From: WHSO01 sp963732875
GTDB lineage: Bacteria > Pseudomonadota > Alphaproteobacteria > SMXQ01
NCBI GenBank assembly: GCA_963732875.1
Contig: CAVTBD010000002.1
Coordinates: forward strand, 310,001 to 374,000
Direction of reading: 5' to 3'
Length of the DNA stretch: 64,000 bases
Position 1 is the first letter of the stretch; each line of letters begins with the position of its first letter. Shown here in pieces: positions 25,209 to 35,070 of the stretch. The notes under the pieces are model-generated. The model was given only the letters and a program-made list of their open reading frames with translations. It was not told the DNA's origin and made no database searches. The position numbers were made by a program, and so were the translations under genes.

Positions 25209-26627
25209 TCAGAAATTGATCGTGCTCCGCACTCCGGCGACGAAGGCATTGCGAAGCCGGGCACTGGAATTGTCGGGATCCGGGATATTGCCGCCCGGGT
25301 GCACGATGTATTGCAGATCGGGCTGCACCATCCACCAGGGGGCAACCTGCGCCGAATAGCTGAGTTCGAAAACCAATTCTGCGCTACGAATGGGATAGAG
25401 GGGGTCGCTGCCCCGGGCATCGCGGTCGGCGGCCGCCGCGTTTCGGCTGATTTCGGCATAGGCAACGCCAAGCGTCAGCACATCGCCGCGCCGGCCCGGA
25501 AACAGGCCCTTCACGGCGGTTCCGCCATCGGCGTAGAACGAAACCAGGTTTCGGTCGGCAGGAGCAAAGCCGCCACGCAGGAACAGGCTCACGCTGGAAT
25601 CCTGTGCGCGCCAGACCATCTGGTCCGCGACCCCGTAGAAGCCCCAGTCGCCACTGTGTTGAAGCGGTTCGGCAGTCGAATCGACACCCAAGGATACGAG
25701 GGCGCCGCTGCCGTCGGTACCGTAATGCTGGTCGGCAAACCGGGCGGTCTGATACCACGCGCCGATCTTGTAGGTGCCGGCCAGCCCGGGCGCCTGCTTT
25801 CCCTGGTTAAGTCCGTATTGCAACTCGCCCATCCAGAGCGATCCGCCGGACAAGCTGAACGTGGTGCCGTATTTGTTGCACTTTTGCGGCGCCTTGTCGC
25901 AGTCGCGACCGGCGGGGTCACCCGCAAAAACCCCAGCGCGCGCGGCAAAGTCGTGCGGCAATGTCTTTTCGACATGTATGCCGGGCGTCGCGAGCGGATA
26001 GGCCGGGCCGCCGTTGGTCATATCGGCGGCCATGAGTCCGGCCCAGCCGAATGTTCCATTGAGAAGTCCACCGGCGGAATCGCTGGCGCCGAAATCGCCA
26101 TCGGCCACGAGCTGGCCGATGCGAACGGTCAGCCCGTCCGTGAAGTCCTGCTCGAACCACATCGTATAGAGCCGCACGGTCGGCGCGGCGTCTATGTTGC
26201 TGGGATCGGCGATGCTTCCGACATTCTCCGCGACGTTTTTGCCGCTGTCGCGGATCTGGAACACCGTGGCGTGAACCCGGGAGCCTGTCCAGCCGGCGGC
26301 CTTCGAGAGATCGGCATCGATCGAGAATTCCAGTTGGCCTTCGTAGCTCGCTTTCTGCCGCACGCCGCCCGAGAGTACCGCGAAGGTCTCATCGACATCG
26401 TTTATGGCGATATCGACGCCGTGTTTCTGCAGGTCGTCGCGCGCGCCTCCCCAGGTGCCGGTCAACTTGTCTCGTTCCCATATCGATGACGGGTTCGGGA
26501 TTTTGTCCTCGGCTCGCGCGGGTGGGGTGGAGAGGGCAGCGGTTGCGAGGAAAACCAGCATCCCGGCATTGATCCGGCGGGTGTTGTCACCGGTGAATGA
26601 CGCGAACGGCAGGGGAACTCTAGCCAA
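25209..26627 (-). CDS. OprB-type carbohydrate porin
   Basis: A protein of about 472 residues in the OprB family of outer-membrane sugar-selective porins. The family entry sequence is RDKLTGTWGGARDDLQKHGV directly after the signal peptide (AALSTPPARAED). Further strands include VRLYTMWFEQDFTDGLTVRI and IGQLVADGDF, and the chain ends in Phe (RSTINF) as beta-barrel proteins do. The start is uncertain. TTG 26627 gives an n-region with two Arg but no ribosome site; ATG 26561 gives a short signal peptide without positive charge. TTG 26627 overlaps the upstream lipoprotein gene by eight bases, so they are probably co-transcribed. Confidence 0.85.
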   Translation of the reverse strand: MARVPLPFASFTGDNTRRINAGMLVFLATAALSTPPARAEDKIPNPSSIWERDKLTGTWGGARDDLQKHGVDIAINDVDETFAVLSGGVRQKASYEGQLEFSIDADLSKAAGWTGSRVHATVFQIRDSGKNVAENVGSIADPSNIDAAPTVRLYTMWFEQDFTDGLTVRIGQLVADGDFGASDSAGGLLNGTFGWAGLMAADMTNGGPAYPLATPGIHVEKTLPHDFAARAGVFAGDPAGRDCDKAPQKCNKYGTTFSLSGGSLWMGELQYGLNQGKQAPGLAGTYKIGAWYQTARFADQHYGTDGSGALVSLGVDSTAEPLQHSGDWGFYGVADQMVWRAQDSSVSLFLRGGFAPADRNLVSFYADGGTAVKGLFPGRRGDVLTLGVAYAEISRNAAAADRDARGSDPLYPIRSAELVFELSYSAQVAPWWMVQPDLQYIVHPGGNIPDPDNSSARLRNAFVAGVRSTINF

Positions 26628-27009
26628 GGTATGAAATCCGTATGGTGGTGCCGGCAGGAGGAATCAGGTGAAAACGCGTGACGAAAAAAGCCCTGCGCCC
26701 GATGGACTTGGGAATCCGGCGTGGAATGACTGCTATATCATGGTGCGCGAGGGTATTTCCGTCAGGTTTGATCACGATCACATCGACATGACCGTCGAAG
26801 ATTCCGTTCGTGCTCGATATGGGGAATGCAGCGTCACCCTCGACCACGAGTTCCTGGTCATCCTGGTATGCGTGGGCATCGACGATGGAAATGGACGAGG
26901 TGCCCCGCGCATCGATCTTCACGACGCCGCGCTCATCGAGGGTAGGCTGCAGCGCGCCGCAGGCGGTGAGCAGCACGGTGGCAACAAGAACTGCGCATCG
27001 TTTCGTCAT
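26620..27009 (-). CDS. small lipoprotein of unknown function
   Basis: A 129-residue exported protein with a clear lipobox (VLLTACG, Cys17). The mature part is a compact beta-rich domain, for example SISIVDAHAYQDDQELVVEG, ending TTIRISYLG; a transthyretin- or immunoglobulin-like fold is possible but not provable here. GAGGG precedes the ATG at 27009. Its 3' end overlaps the porin gene, suggesting the two are expressed together and that the lipoprotein may act at the outer membrane with the porin. I recognise no named family. Confidence 0.7.
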   Translation of the reverse strand: MTKRCAVLVATVLLTACGALQPTLDERGVVKIDARGTSSISIVDAHAYQDDQELVVEGDAAFPISSTNGIFDGHVDVIVIKPDGNTLAHHDIAVIPRRIPKSIGRRAFFVTRFHLIPPAGTTIRISYLG

Positions 27010-27221
27010 GGCTCGGACCCTCGGAATGGGACGGCAGGCTAATGGGCGTGGTTATCCAGAACCACCTCACCGAACCGTTCCCCGGCCGTCGTGCTGCCGG
27101 GCGTGAGTATCGTGACCGTATGGCCGGCGAGCGGCGAGCGGCGAGTCAGCCGCCGACGTATCGACCGCAAAGGCGGATATGCCGCACAGCGCGAGCAGGG
27201 GGATGATGCATAACACGCCCG

Positions 27222-28007
27222 TCATTCGGTCCTGCCGACCGTGTTGGCCACCGGATGCCGCCCCGGACGCTGGGGAATCAGGAAGATGCAGGCGATGATG
27301 AAGGCGCCTATGACGGTCGTCGCAAGCGGACGGCTCAAGTCGAGCCCGCCGTGGTTGAGCGGCTTGTCGAGAAAATCACCGACGGTGGCGCCGAGCGGCC
27401 GGGTCAGAATGAACGCGGCCCAGAACAGGAATACCCGGGAAACCTGTGTCCAGTAGTAGGCGGCGGCGAGGACGGCGAGGCCCGCACCGAATACGAGCGC
27501 GCTGCCACCGTATCCAATGCCCGCGGAATCGGCCAGCCAGTCGCCCAGCGCCGTGCCGAGGGTCTGGGACAGGGTAATGGCCGCCCAGTAGAACGCTTCC
27601 ACCTTGGGTTTGCTGACGGTTTCCACCGAGATCGAGCCGAGCGACCAGCGCCACAGGCCGAGGACCGCGAGGAGGCTCACCAGCAGGATCGACGTTCCAC
27701 CGGTATAGCCGATGCCGAGCGAACGGTCGGCGAAGTCGGCCATGGTGGTGCCGGCCGTGGTCGAGGCGACGATCGTTGCCCAATAGAGGACGGGGTGGAA
27801 TTTTTTTGCCACCGTCTGCATGACGACCAGCACCACCAGGAGGGAAAGGAACAGGGCGGTGCCGGCGAGATAGCCCCAGTTCCAGGTCATTGAGACGGTA
27901 TCGCCGCCGGTTTCGCCGAGCGTCGTGGCGGCGATCTTGATGATCCAGAAGCCGAGCGTGACGGCCGGAATTTTCGTAATGACGTGGTCTTCGGTGATTT
28001 GCGACAT
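27222..28007 (-). CDS. COG4705/DUF347 multi-spanning membrane protein
   Basis: A 261-residue hydrophobic protein with about eight helices built from four repeats, each with a Gly/Thr-Gly-Asp core: GETGGDTVSM, GTTMADFADRSLGIGY, GTALGDWLADSAGIGY, and GATVGDFLDKPL. This repeat pattern is that of the uncharacterised COG4705 family (repeat of unknown function DUF347). The start at 28007 gives MSQITEDHVITKIPAVTLGF, the normal family N-terminus. The acidic residues within membrane repeats suggest an ion or metal function, but that is inference. It lies between the lipoprotein/porin pair and a PepSY gene. Confidence 0.85.
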   Translation of the reverse strand: MSQITEDHVITKIPAVTLGFWIIKIAATTLGETGGDTVSMTWNWGYLAGTALFLSLLVVLVVMQTVAKKFHPVLYWATIVASTTAGTTMADFADRSLGIGYTGGTSILLVSLLAVLGLWRWSLGSISVETVSKPKVEAFYWAAITLSQTLGTALGDWLADSAGIGYGGSALVFGAGLAVLAAAYYWTQVSRVFLFWAAFILTRPLGATVGDFLDKPLNHGGLDLSRPLATTVIGAFIIACIFLIPQRPGRHPVANTVGRTE

Positions 28008-28049
28008 GTGCGCTCTCGTTTTACGAAGCTGACAGCATAGCAGCAATGG

Positions 28050-28078
28050 AAGGCCCCGACCTCATGGGCCGGGGCCTT
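28050..28078 (-). terminator. hairpin downstream of the PepSY gene
   Basis: Stem AAGGCCCC (28050-28057) / GGGGCCTT (28071-28078), extended by an inner G-C pair. It lies 13 bases after the PepSY stop on the minus strand, with only a short T run. Confidence 0.6.
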
Positions 28079-28090
28079 ATATGGAAAATC

Positions 28091-28666
28091 CTAATCCTCG
28101 CCGTGCTCGTCGCCGTCGCCAGTCGCCACCCTGACGACCGCCCCGCTGGCGGCATCGACGATGACCTTGTGAACGGCGTTGCCCTTCGCCACTTCGATCT
28201 TGAACCGGGCCTTGCGGCGGTCACCGTCGAAGCGTGCCTCGACGGTCTTGCCGCCGATATGTTGCTCGGCGGCGGCAATCGCTGCGGCGAGGGTAGTCGG
28301 CGATGCCGCGAGCCCGGTGGCATCGTCCCTGTCATCACCATCGAACAGGCGGCCCAAAAGCCCCTCGCTGTCGGTGTCCATGACCTTGCCGGTTTCAGGA
28401 TCAACGACCACTTCCGTGACCTGGTCGCTGGATACGGTCTTGACCTCGTAGCGGTAAGCACCGTTGTCTTTTTCGACGTCGATCCTGATGGCACGCCCAC
28501 CGGTCTGCCGTTCGGCGGTGGCGATGGCCTCGGGCGCGGATATCCTGGCGGCCCGCACCGTCGCGATCTCATGGTTGTCCTTGCCGGTGTCGGCGACAGC
28601 CGCGCCCGCAACACCTGCCGTGACGGCGGCGATCACCAGGGCCGGCAAAATCCTGAAATGAGACAT
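28091..28666 (-). CDS. periplasmic protein with two PepSY domains
   Basis: A 191-residue exported protein. After a signal peptide (LPALVIAAVTAGVAGAAVAD) come two PepSY-like repeats. The first runs from SAPEAIATAERQTGGRAIRI to VVVDPETGKVMDTD, and the second from LAAAIAAAEQHIGGKTVEAR to VIVDAASGAVVRV. PepSY domains bind peptides or inhibit proteases and are often controlled by two-component systems. CAGGAGAAT lies seven bases before the ATG at 28666. The pattern TATAGT upstream may be its -10 box. It lies in the same minus-strand block as the response regulator and kinase. Confidence 0.85.
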   Translation of the reverse strand: MSHFRILPALVIAAVTAGVAGAAVADTGKDNHEIATVRAARISAPEAIATAERQTGGRAIRIDVEKDNGAYRYEVKTVSSDQVTEVVVDPETGKVMDTDSEGLLGRLFDGDDRDDATGLAASPTTLAAAIAAAEQHIGGKTVEARFDGDRRKARFKIEVAKGNAVHKVIVDAASGAVVRVATGDGDEHGED

Positions 28667-28815
28667 GAACAATTCTCCTGCAGTAACTCGCTCGTCCGCG
28701 CGATGCGGACAACGGCAGAAACTTTTAGAAGATCGATGGTTGGGAGGACGTTGGCCCAACTATACAGTTTTGTAACTTTCAGGCGCGGGGTTCCGAACCA
28801 CATGAACCTCGGCCG

Positions 28816-29628
28816 CTAGCTCAGGAACTCCGTCACCAGTTCGGCCACCGCGTCCGGCACCTCCAGGTGCACGGCGTGGCCGGCGCCCTTGACGATCGCG
28901 AGCGGCTTCGCGTTCGGGATCTTCTCGGCGTAGGTCTCGGCGATCGCGCGCGGCACCATGTGGTCGGCCTCGCCGGTGATCACGAGCGTCGGGCACTTGA
29001 TGCGCCCGAGCCGGTTGACCAGCGGCCGGCTATAGAAGTAGGGCGGCTTGAAGCCGATGAACGAGGAGAACCGAAGCATCTGGTAGCGCCGCACCTCGTC
29101 GTCGATGTCGCCGCGCCCGTCCGGGAACAGCTCGAGGGCGAGATGGTGCTCGGCGTCACGGAACAGCATGTGCCGCAGGTCGGCATAGTCAATGCCGCGC
29201 GCCGGCTGGGCCATCATGAACACGTCGCCGATATGGGCGCCCGGCACGAACAGGCCGGCGGCACCGATCAGGGTGAGGGAGGCGACGCGGTCCGGATGGC
29301 GCACGGCGAACTCGGCGGCGATCCAGCCGCCGACGCAATGACCGACCAGATCGAAACGCTCGAGCCCGAGCGCGTCGAACGCTTCGAGATAGTGGAACAC
29401 CGCATCCTCGACCGTGTCGAGGTCGGGATACTCGGCGCTGTCGCCGCAGCCGGGATGGGCCGGCGCGACCAGGCGCCGTTTCGCGGCCAGGGCGTCATGG
29501 AAAGGGAAGGGCGCGGCCTTGACCCCGTGCAGGTCGGCGAAGCCGTGGAGATAGACCAGCGGCGCGCCCTTGCCCGCCTCGAACACGCCCAGCTTGCGGC
29601 CGGAAACGTCGATGGTGCGTGCGCTCAC
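28816..29628 (-). CDS. alpha/beta hydrolase with a cysteine at the nucleophile position
   Basis: A 270-residue alpha/beta-hydrolase-fold protein. The oxyanion region is VYLHGFADLHG. The nucleophile elbow reads LVGHCVGGW, with Cys98 (codon TGC) where most members have Ser. The acid is Asp in ITGEADHMVP, and the catalytic His is in KGAGHAVHLE. The GTG at 29628 overlaps the stop of the upstream LLM oxidoreductase gene (GTGA), so the two are coupled and probably act on the same compound, the flavoenzyme oxidising and this one hydrolysing. Cys nucleophiles occur in dienelactone hydrolases, but the rest does not place it there. Confidence 0.87.
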   Translation of the reverse strand: MSARTIDVSGRKLGVFEAGKGAPLVYLHGFADLHGVKAAPFPFHDALAAKRRLVAPAHPGCGDSAEYPDLDTVEDAVFHYLEAFDALGLERFDLVGHCVGGWIAAEFAVRHPDRVASLTLIGAAGLFVPGAHIGDVFMMAQPARGIDYADLRHMLFRDAEHHLALELFPDGRGDIDDEVRRYQMLRFSSFIGFKPPYFYSRPLVNRLGRIKCPTLVITGEADHMVPRAIAETYAEKIPNAKPLAIVKGAGHAVHLEVPDAVAELVTEFLS

Positions 29629-30872
29629 TGGGCGGCTCCCGCTTCGGCCATTTCCCGCTCCATGTGCGGGAAGCGCTTGGCGAACAGCCGGCCCGAGTAG
29701 TCGCGCAGGCGCGGCGCGACGTGCTCGGCGAAGCGGTCCATGGAGGCGCGGGCGACGTGGTCGGGCATGTTGCCGAGATGGAACTGGATCAGGAGGTTGC
29801 CGACGTCGGTCTTCTCGACCAGCTCTTCGAGGCGGCGCGCCACGGTCTCGGGGCCGCCGACGATGATCGAGTTCATGCCTTCGAGCTCTTCCCAGTTCTC
29901 CGCGTCGCCGAGCAGCTTGCGCCCGGGTTTCGAGGTCTCGAGGTACTGGCGCCAGGCGCGGGTCGGGATGTAGGGCACGCCCGGGCCAAAGGTGAGCTGG
30001 CGGCCCTCGGTGCGGAGATGGCCCTTGAGGCAGTTCTTGAGGAAGTACCACACGCCTTCCTCGCATTCGGCGCGCGCCGTCTCGTCGGATTCGCCGACGA
30101 ACACGGAGAGCAGGATTCCCATGCGGAAGGGGTGGTACTTGCGGCCGTGCTTCTCCAGCACCTCGGTGAACTGGTCCTTGGCGCGGCCCGTGGCCGAGCC
30201 GTGGCTGCGCGACGACAGGAAGTAGCAGTAGCCGCGCTTGGCGCATTCGATCAGCGTGCCCGGGCTGCGTGAGCCCGGTACCCATATCGGCGGGTGCGGC
30301 TTCTGCAGGGGCTTCGGCCACGGGTTGACGTAGCGCAGCGGGAACATGCGGCCTTCGTGCGTGAACGGGCCGTCCTCGGTCCAGGCGCGCACGATCAGGT
30401 CGAGGGATTCCCAGAACATCTCGCGCGACTTGGCGGAGGGGACGTCGTAGTTGAACGTCTCGGGCCCGCCGCCCGGCGCGAAGCCGGCGATCAGGCGCCC
30501 GTCCGACATCATGTCGAGCATGGCGTATTCCTCGGCCACGCGCATGGGGTTGAGGTGCAGCGGCAGGAGGTTGCCGAGCACCACGATGCGACCCTTCTTC
30601 GTCACCTGGGTCAGCGCCGCCGCGATCAGGTTGGGCGATGCGCCGAGGCCGTAGATGTTCTGGTGGTGCTCGTTGAGCACAAAGCCGTCGAAGCCGAGGG
30701 TATCGGCGTGGGCAAGCTGGTCGATGTATTCCTGATAGAGACCGCGCGACTTCTCCGCGTCCCACAGGCTGTTGGGAACCGTGACCCAGCCCGAATCGTA
30801 TTTCTCGTCGAAATCCTTCGGCAGGTGCGGGTAGGCGAGGAAATGCCAGCAGAACAGCTGGGCCGGTGTCAT
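29625..30872 (-). CDS. LLM-class flavin-dependent oxidoreductase (luciferase-like)
   Basis: A 415-residue flavin monooxygenase of the bacterial luciferase-like family. Typical blocks are LAHADTLGFDGFVLNEHHQN near residue 60, the GRIVVLGNLLPLHLNPMRVA strand, and ALDMMSDGR-like EEYAMLDMMSDGRLIAGFAP. The central insertion has the VPGSRSPGTLIECAKRGY segment. The start at 30872 is supported by AGGGGAG six bases upstream; earlier in-frame ATGs have none. These enzymes use reduced FMN from a partner reductase to oxygenate small organic molecules. It is coupled to the downstream hydrolase. Confidence 0.9.
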   Translation of the reverse strand: MTPAQLFCWHFLAYPHLPKDFDEKYDSGWVTVPNSLWDAEKSRGLYQEYIDQLAHADTLGFDGFVLNEHHQNIYGLGASPNLIAAALTQVTKKGRIVVLGNLLPLHLNPMRVAEEYAMLDMMSDGRLIAGFAPGGGPETFNYDVPSAKSREMFWESLDLIVRAWTEDGPFTHEGRMFPLRYVNPWPKPLQKPHPPIWVPGSRSPGTLIECAKRGYCYFLSSRSHGSATGRAKDQFTEVLEKHGRKYHPFRMGILLSVFVGESDETARAECEEGVWYFLKNCLKGHLRTEGRQLTFGPGVPYIPTRAWRQYLETSKPGRKLLGDAENWEELEGMNSIIVGGPETVARRLEELVEKTDVGNLLIQFHLGNMPDHVARASMDRFAEHVAPRLRDYSGRLFAKRFPHMEREMAEAGAAQ

Positions 30873-30909
30873 GGGCGCTCCCCTGATTTTCTTACGATTA
30901 TTAGGGTCT

Positions 30910-30938
30910 TGCATATCATCCGGCCCGAACGCGGGCAA
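30910..30938 (-). promoter_or_regulatory. candidate promoter of the LLM oxidoreductase operon
   Basis: Minus-strand TTGCCC (30938-30933), 17-base spacer, TATGCA (30915-30910), about 40 bases before the start codon. Confidence 0.45.
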
Positions 30939-30966
30939 GGGCACACGCCATTGTCGTTAACCTGCC

Positions 30967-30995
30967 TTTACCAATTTTCTGAATTAAACTAATAG
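30967..30995 (+). promoter_or_regulatory. candidate promoter of the OmpA-like lipoprotein gene
   Basis: TTTACC (30967-30972), 17-base spacer, TAATAG (30990-30995), in an AT-rich patch. It is divergent from the LLM oxidoreductase promoter. Confidence 0.45.
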
Positions 30996-31152
30996 TGTTG
31001 GAGGGATAACCGTCGACCGGGAGGCCCTGCGACGCAGATGCCAGTTACCGTGGCGGCATGCGGCGCGGGAACGGTGACGAACCCGGGGGATGTTTCATGA
31101 TCGGTTGCGGGCGGCCCTGGTGGCACCGTCCATGGCCGGCGGAGGAAGCTTG

Positions 31153-32397
31153 ATGACCCAGCGCGTGACCAACTCGGGCCGTCTCGTCAGGATCGTGGCG
31201 GCCCTGGCCTGCGCCGCATTGCTGGCGGGCTGCGCGTCGACGCCGGACTGGGCTAATCCGGTGGAATGGTACAAGAGCGCGAAGAGCGCGGTCACTGGCG
31301 ACGACAGCGCGACCGAGAAGGCCCGCGAGGAAGCCAAGGCCAAGGAAAAGAACAGCCCGGGCGCCGACAAGAAGTATCCGAACCTGGCGAGCGTACCGGA
31401 TCGTCCCAAGGACATTTCCGCGAATGACGGCACCAAGGTCGAGCAGGGCCTGGTCGCCGACCGCACGGAGGCCCGCCATGCCGCGCTTGGCCCGGGCGAC
31501 AACGCCATGGCGCCCATGGGCGGGGACACCGGTTCGTCGGCGTCGAGCAGCCCGTCGAGCGCGCCGGAGCCGGTCATCGCATCGCCGCCACCGCCACCGA
31601 GCCGGGCGAGTGCCGCCCGGGTCGAGGCACCGCCCGTAACCCCGCCAGCACCTTACGCGCCCTCCGCCTCGGCCAGCCCGCCAAGGGCGTCTCAGTCCCA
31701 GCCCGAGCCGCAACCCATGGCCCAGGCCCCTGCGGGCGGCGGCACGCCGGCCAGCGAACAGATGGCCTCTCTCGAGCCGGCCGCGCCCGTGATCCCGCCA
31801 TCATCCGATTCGTCGGACGGTGTGCGTCAGGCGTTCGAAGAGGCATTGAGCCAGCAGTCCGCTCCCATGGTCGGCAATGCGACCGCCGGGGTGCGGGACG
31901 TGCATGCGAGCGCGGTGCCCATGGAGACACGCCACAACACCATGCCGGTGCCGCCGGAATTGGGCAGCGGCATCACGCTGCGGGCGCCAGAGAGTGCCCA
32001 GACCGCGTCGATCGATTCGACCTTCGGCACGGTCGGAGCAGGCGCCTCGGAGGTCGGCGCCGTGTTCTTCGGCAATGGATCATCTAAACTCTCAGGTCAA
32101 TCTATTACTGAGTTGAAAAATATAGCTAATCTGTACAAACAGAAGGGTGGAAAGGTGCGCGTCGTCGGCCATGCCTCGAGCCGCACCCGCAACACCGATC
32201 CCCTGCGCCACCAGCTCGCCAATTTCCGCGTCTCGCTGGCCCGTGCCAACGCCGTGGCGCGCCAGCTCACGCGGTTGGGTGTGCCCGCTGACAAGATCGC
32301 CGTGACGGCGGTGGCCGACAACGAGCCGGTCTATTACGAATTCATGCCGAAGGGCGAGGCCGGCAACCGGCGCGCCGAAATTTTCCTCGATTATTAG
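31153..32397 (+). CDS. OmpA-domain lipoprotein
   Basis: A 414-residue lipoprotein with lipobox LLAGCAS. A Lys/Glu-rich segment and then a long low-complexity Pro/Ser/Ala linker (about residues 105-250) lead to a C-terminal OmpA-like peptidoglycan-binding domain with KVRVVGHASSRTRNTDPLRH, SLARANAVARQLTRLGVP and NRRAEIFLDY. Such proteins tether the outer membrane to the wall. GGAGGA lies six bases before the ATG at 31153. Codons 32086-32148, encoding the first helix of the OmpA domain, are strongly AT-rich (AAA, AAT, ATA, TCT, ACT), unlike the rest of the gene. Confidence 0.85.
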   Translation: MTQRVTNSGRLVRIVAALACAALLAGCASTPDWANPVEWYKSAKSAVTGDDSATEKAREEAKAKEKNSPGADKKYPNLASVPDRPKDISANDGTKVEQGLVADRTEARHAALGPGDNAMAPMGGDTGSSASSSPSSAPEPVIASPPPPPSRASAARVEAPPVTPPAPYAPSASASPPRASQSQPEPQPMAQAPAGGGTPASEQMASLEPAAPVIPPSSDSSDGVRQAFEEALSQQSAPMVGNATAGVRDVHASAVPMETRHNTMPVPPELGSGITLRAPESAQTASIDSTFGTVGAGASEVGAVFFGNGSSKLSGQSITELKNIANLYKQKGGKVRVVGHASSRTRNTDPLRHQLANFRVSLARANAVARQLTRLGVPADKIAVTAVADNEPVYYEFMPKGEAGNRRAEIFLDY

Positions 32398-32472
32398 GTA
32401 CTTCGGCGCTAAACCATCGCCGCCACGCCGGCCCCGCAATCGGGCGGCAGGGTGCGGCGCGAGACCCAGGCC

Positions 32473-33686
<1,214 letters not shown>

Positions 33687-33687
<1 letters not shown>

Positions 33688-34979
33688 TGTCCCAGCCTTT
33701 GAACATCGCGATCGCCGGGCTCGGTACGGTCGGCGCGGCGACGGCGGGGCTTCTGCGCGCGCAGGCATCCCTGCTGGAGCTGCGTGCCGGGCGGCCGATC
33801 CGCCTTGTCGCGGTCTCGGCGCGTGACCGTTCGCGCGACCGCGGCGTCGATCTTTCCGGCGTCGAGTGGGTCGATGACGCGGCGGCGCTCGCCGCGCGGC
33901 CCGGCATCGACGTGGTGGTGGAGCTGATCGGCGGCTCGGAAGGCGTGGCGAAGGATCTCGTCTCGGCCGCGCTCGCGGCCGGACGTCCCGTGGTCACCGC
34001 CAACAAGGCGCTGCTTGCCCATCACGGCACCGGACTCGCGCGGCTCGCCGAATCCAAGGGTGCCTCGCTCCATTTCGAGGCGGCGGTCGCGGGCGGCATC
34101 CCGATCGTCAAGGCGTTGAGGGAAGGGCTTGCCGCCAACGGCATCGAGCGCGTCTACGGCATTCTCAACGGCACCTGCAACTACATCCTGACCACCATGC
34201 GGGCGACCGGACGCGATTTCAATTCGGTGCTGCGCGAGGCGCAGAAGCTCGGCTACGCCGAGGCCGATCCCTCGTTCGACGTGGACGGGATCGATACGGC
34301 CCACAAGCTCGCCATCCTGACGTCGCTCGCGTTCGGCACCGAGGTCGATTTCGCCGCGGTCCATACCGAGGGCATCCGGCGCGTGACCGCCGACGACATC
34401 CGCTTCGCCGACGAGCTCGGCTACCGCGTCAAGCTGCTCGGCATCGCCCGGCGCACCGGGGACGGCATCGAGCAGCGCGTGCATCCCTGCCTGGTGCCGG
34501 AATCGGCGCCCATCGCCCATGTGCCCGGCGCCTTCAACGCGGTGGTGGCCGACGGCGATTTCGTCGGCACCACGGTCTACGAGGGCCGGGGCGCCGGCGG
34601 CGGACCGACCGCGTCAGCGGTGGTGGCCGATCTCGTGGACATCGCCCGCGGCGCGCGGGTGCCAACCTTCGCCATCGCCGCCGACCGGCTCGCCAGGGCA
34701 AAATCTTCGCCGATACGGAACCATCGCGGGGCCTATTACATTTGTCTGACAGTGCGCGATGTGCCCGGCGTGATGGCCGACGTCACGGCGACTTTCCGGG
34801 ACGAGCAGATTTCGCTCGATTCCATGCTCCAGCGCGGCCGAGCCCCCGGCGAGCCGGTGCCGGTGGTGCTCGAGACCCACGAGTGCGAGGAGGCCGCCAT
34901 GGCGCGGGCGCTCAAGAAGATCGCCGGTTTCGACAGCATGCTCAAGCCGCCGCGCATGATCCGTATCGAAGCCTTTTAA
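33687..34979 (+). CDS. hom: homoserine dehydrogenase
   Basis: A 430-residue enzyme reducing aspartate semialdehyde to homoserine, the branch point to threonine and methionine. The NAD-binding motif is IAIAGLGTVGAATAGLL. The signature AEADPSFDVDGIDTAHKLAI includes the catalytic Asp, and Lys is in VTANKALLAHHG. NGTCNYILTTM and the C-terminal ACT regulatory domain (from about residue 350, with DVPGVMADVTATFRDEQISL) are also present. It is coupled to alaC by an ATGA overlap. The ACT domain suggests threonine feedback. Confidence 0.97.
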
Positions 34980-35005
34980 CGAGCCCGTCAAAATACCCCT
35001 ATAAT
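34976..35005 (+). promoter_or_regulatory. candidate promoter of glpX-recJ
   Basis: Perfect -10 TATAAT (35000-35005) with TTAACG (34976-34981) 18 bases upstream. It overlaps the end of hom. Confidence 0.6.
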
Positions 35006-35070
35006 GCTGTCCTCCGGGCCCCCGCGCGGCCTGTCTGGTCCAGCCCATTGAATTTCACAGGGAGTCACGA

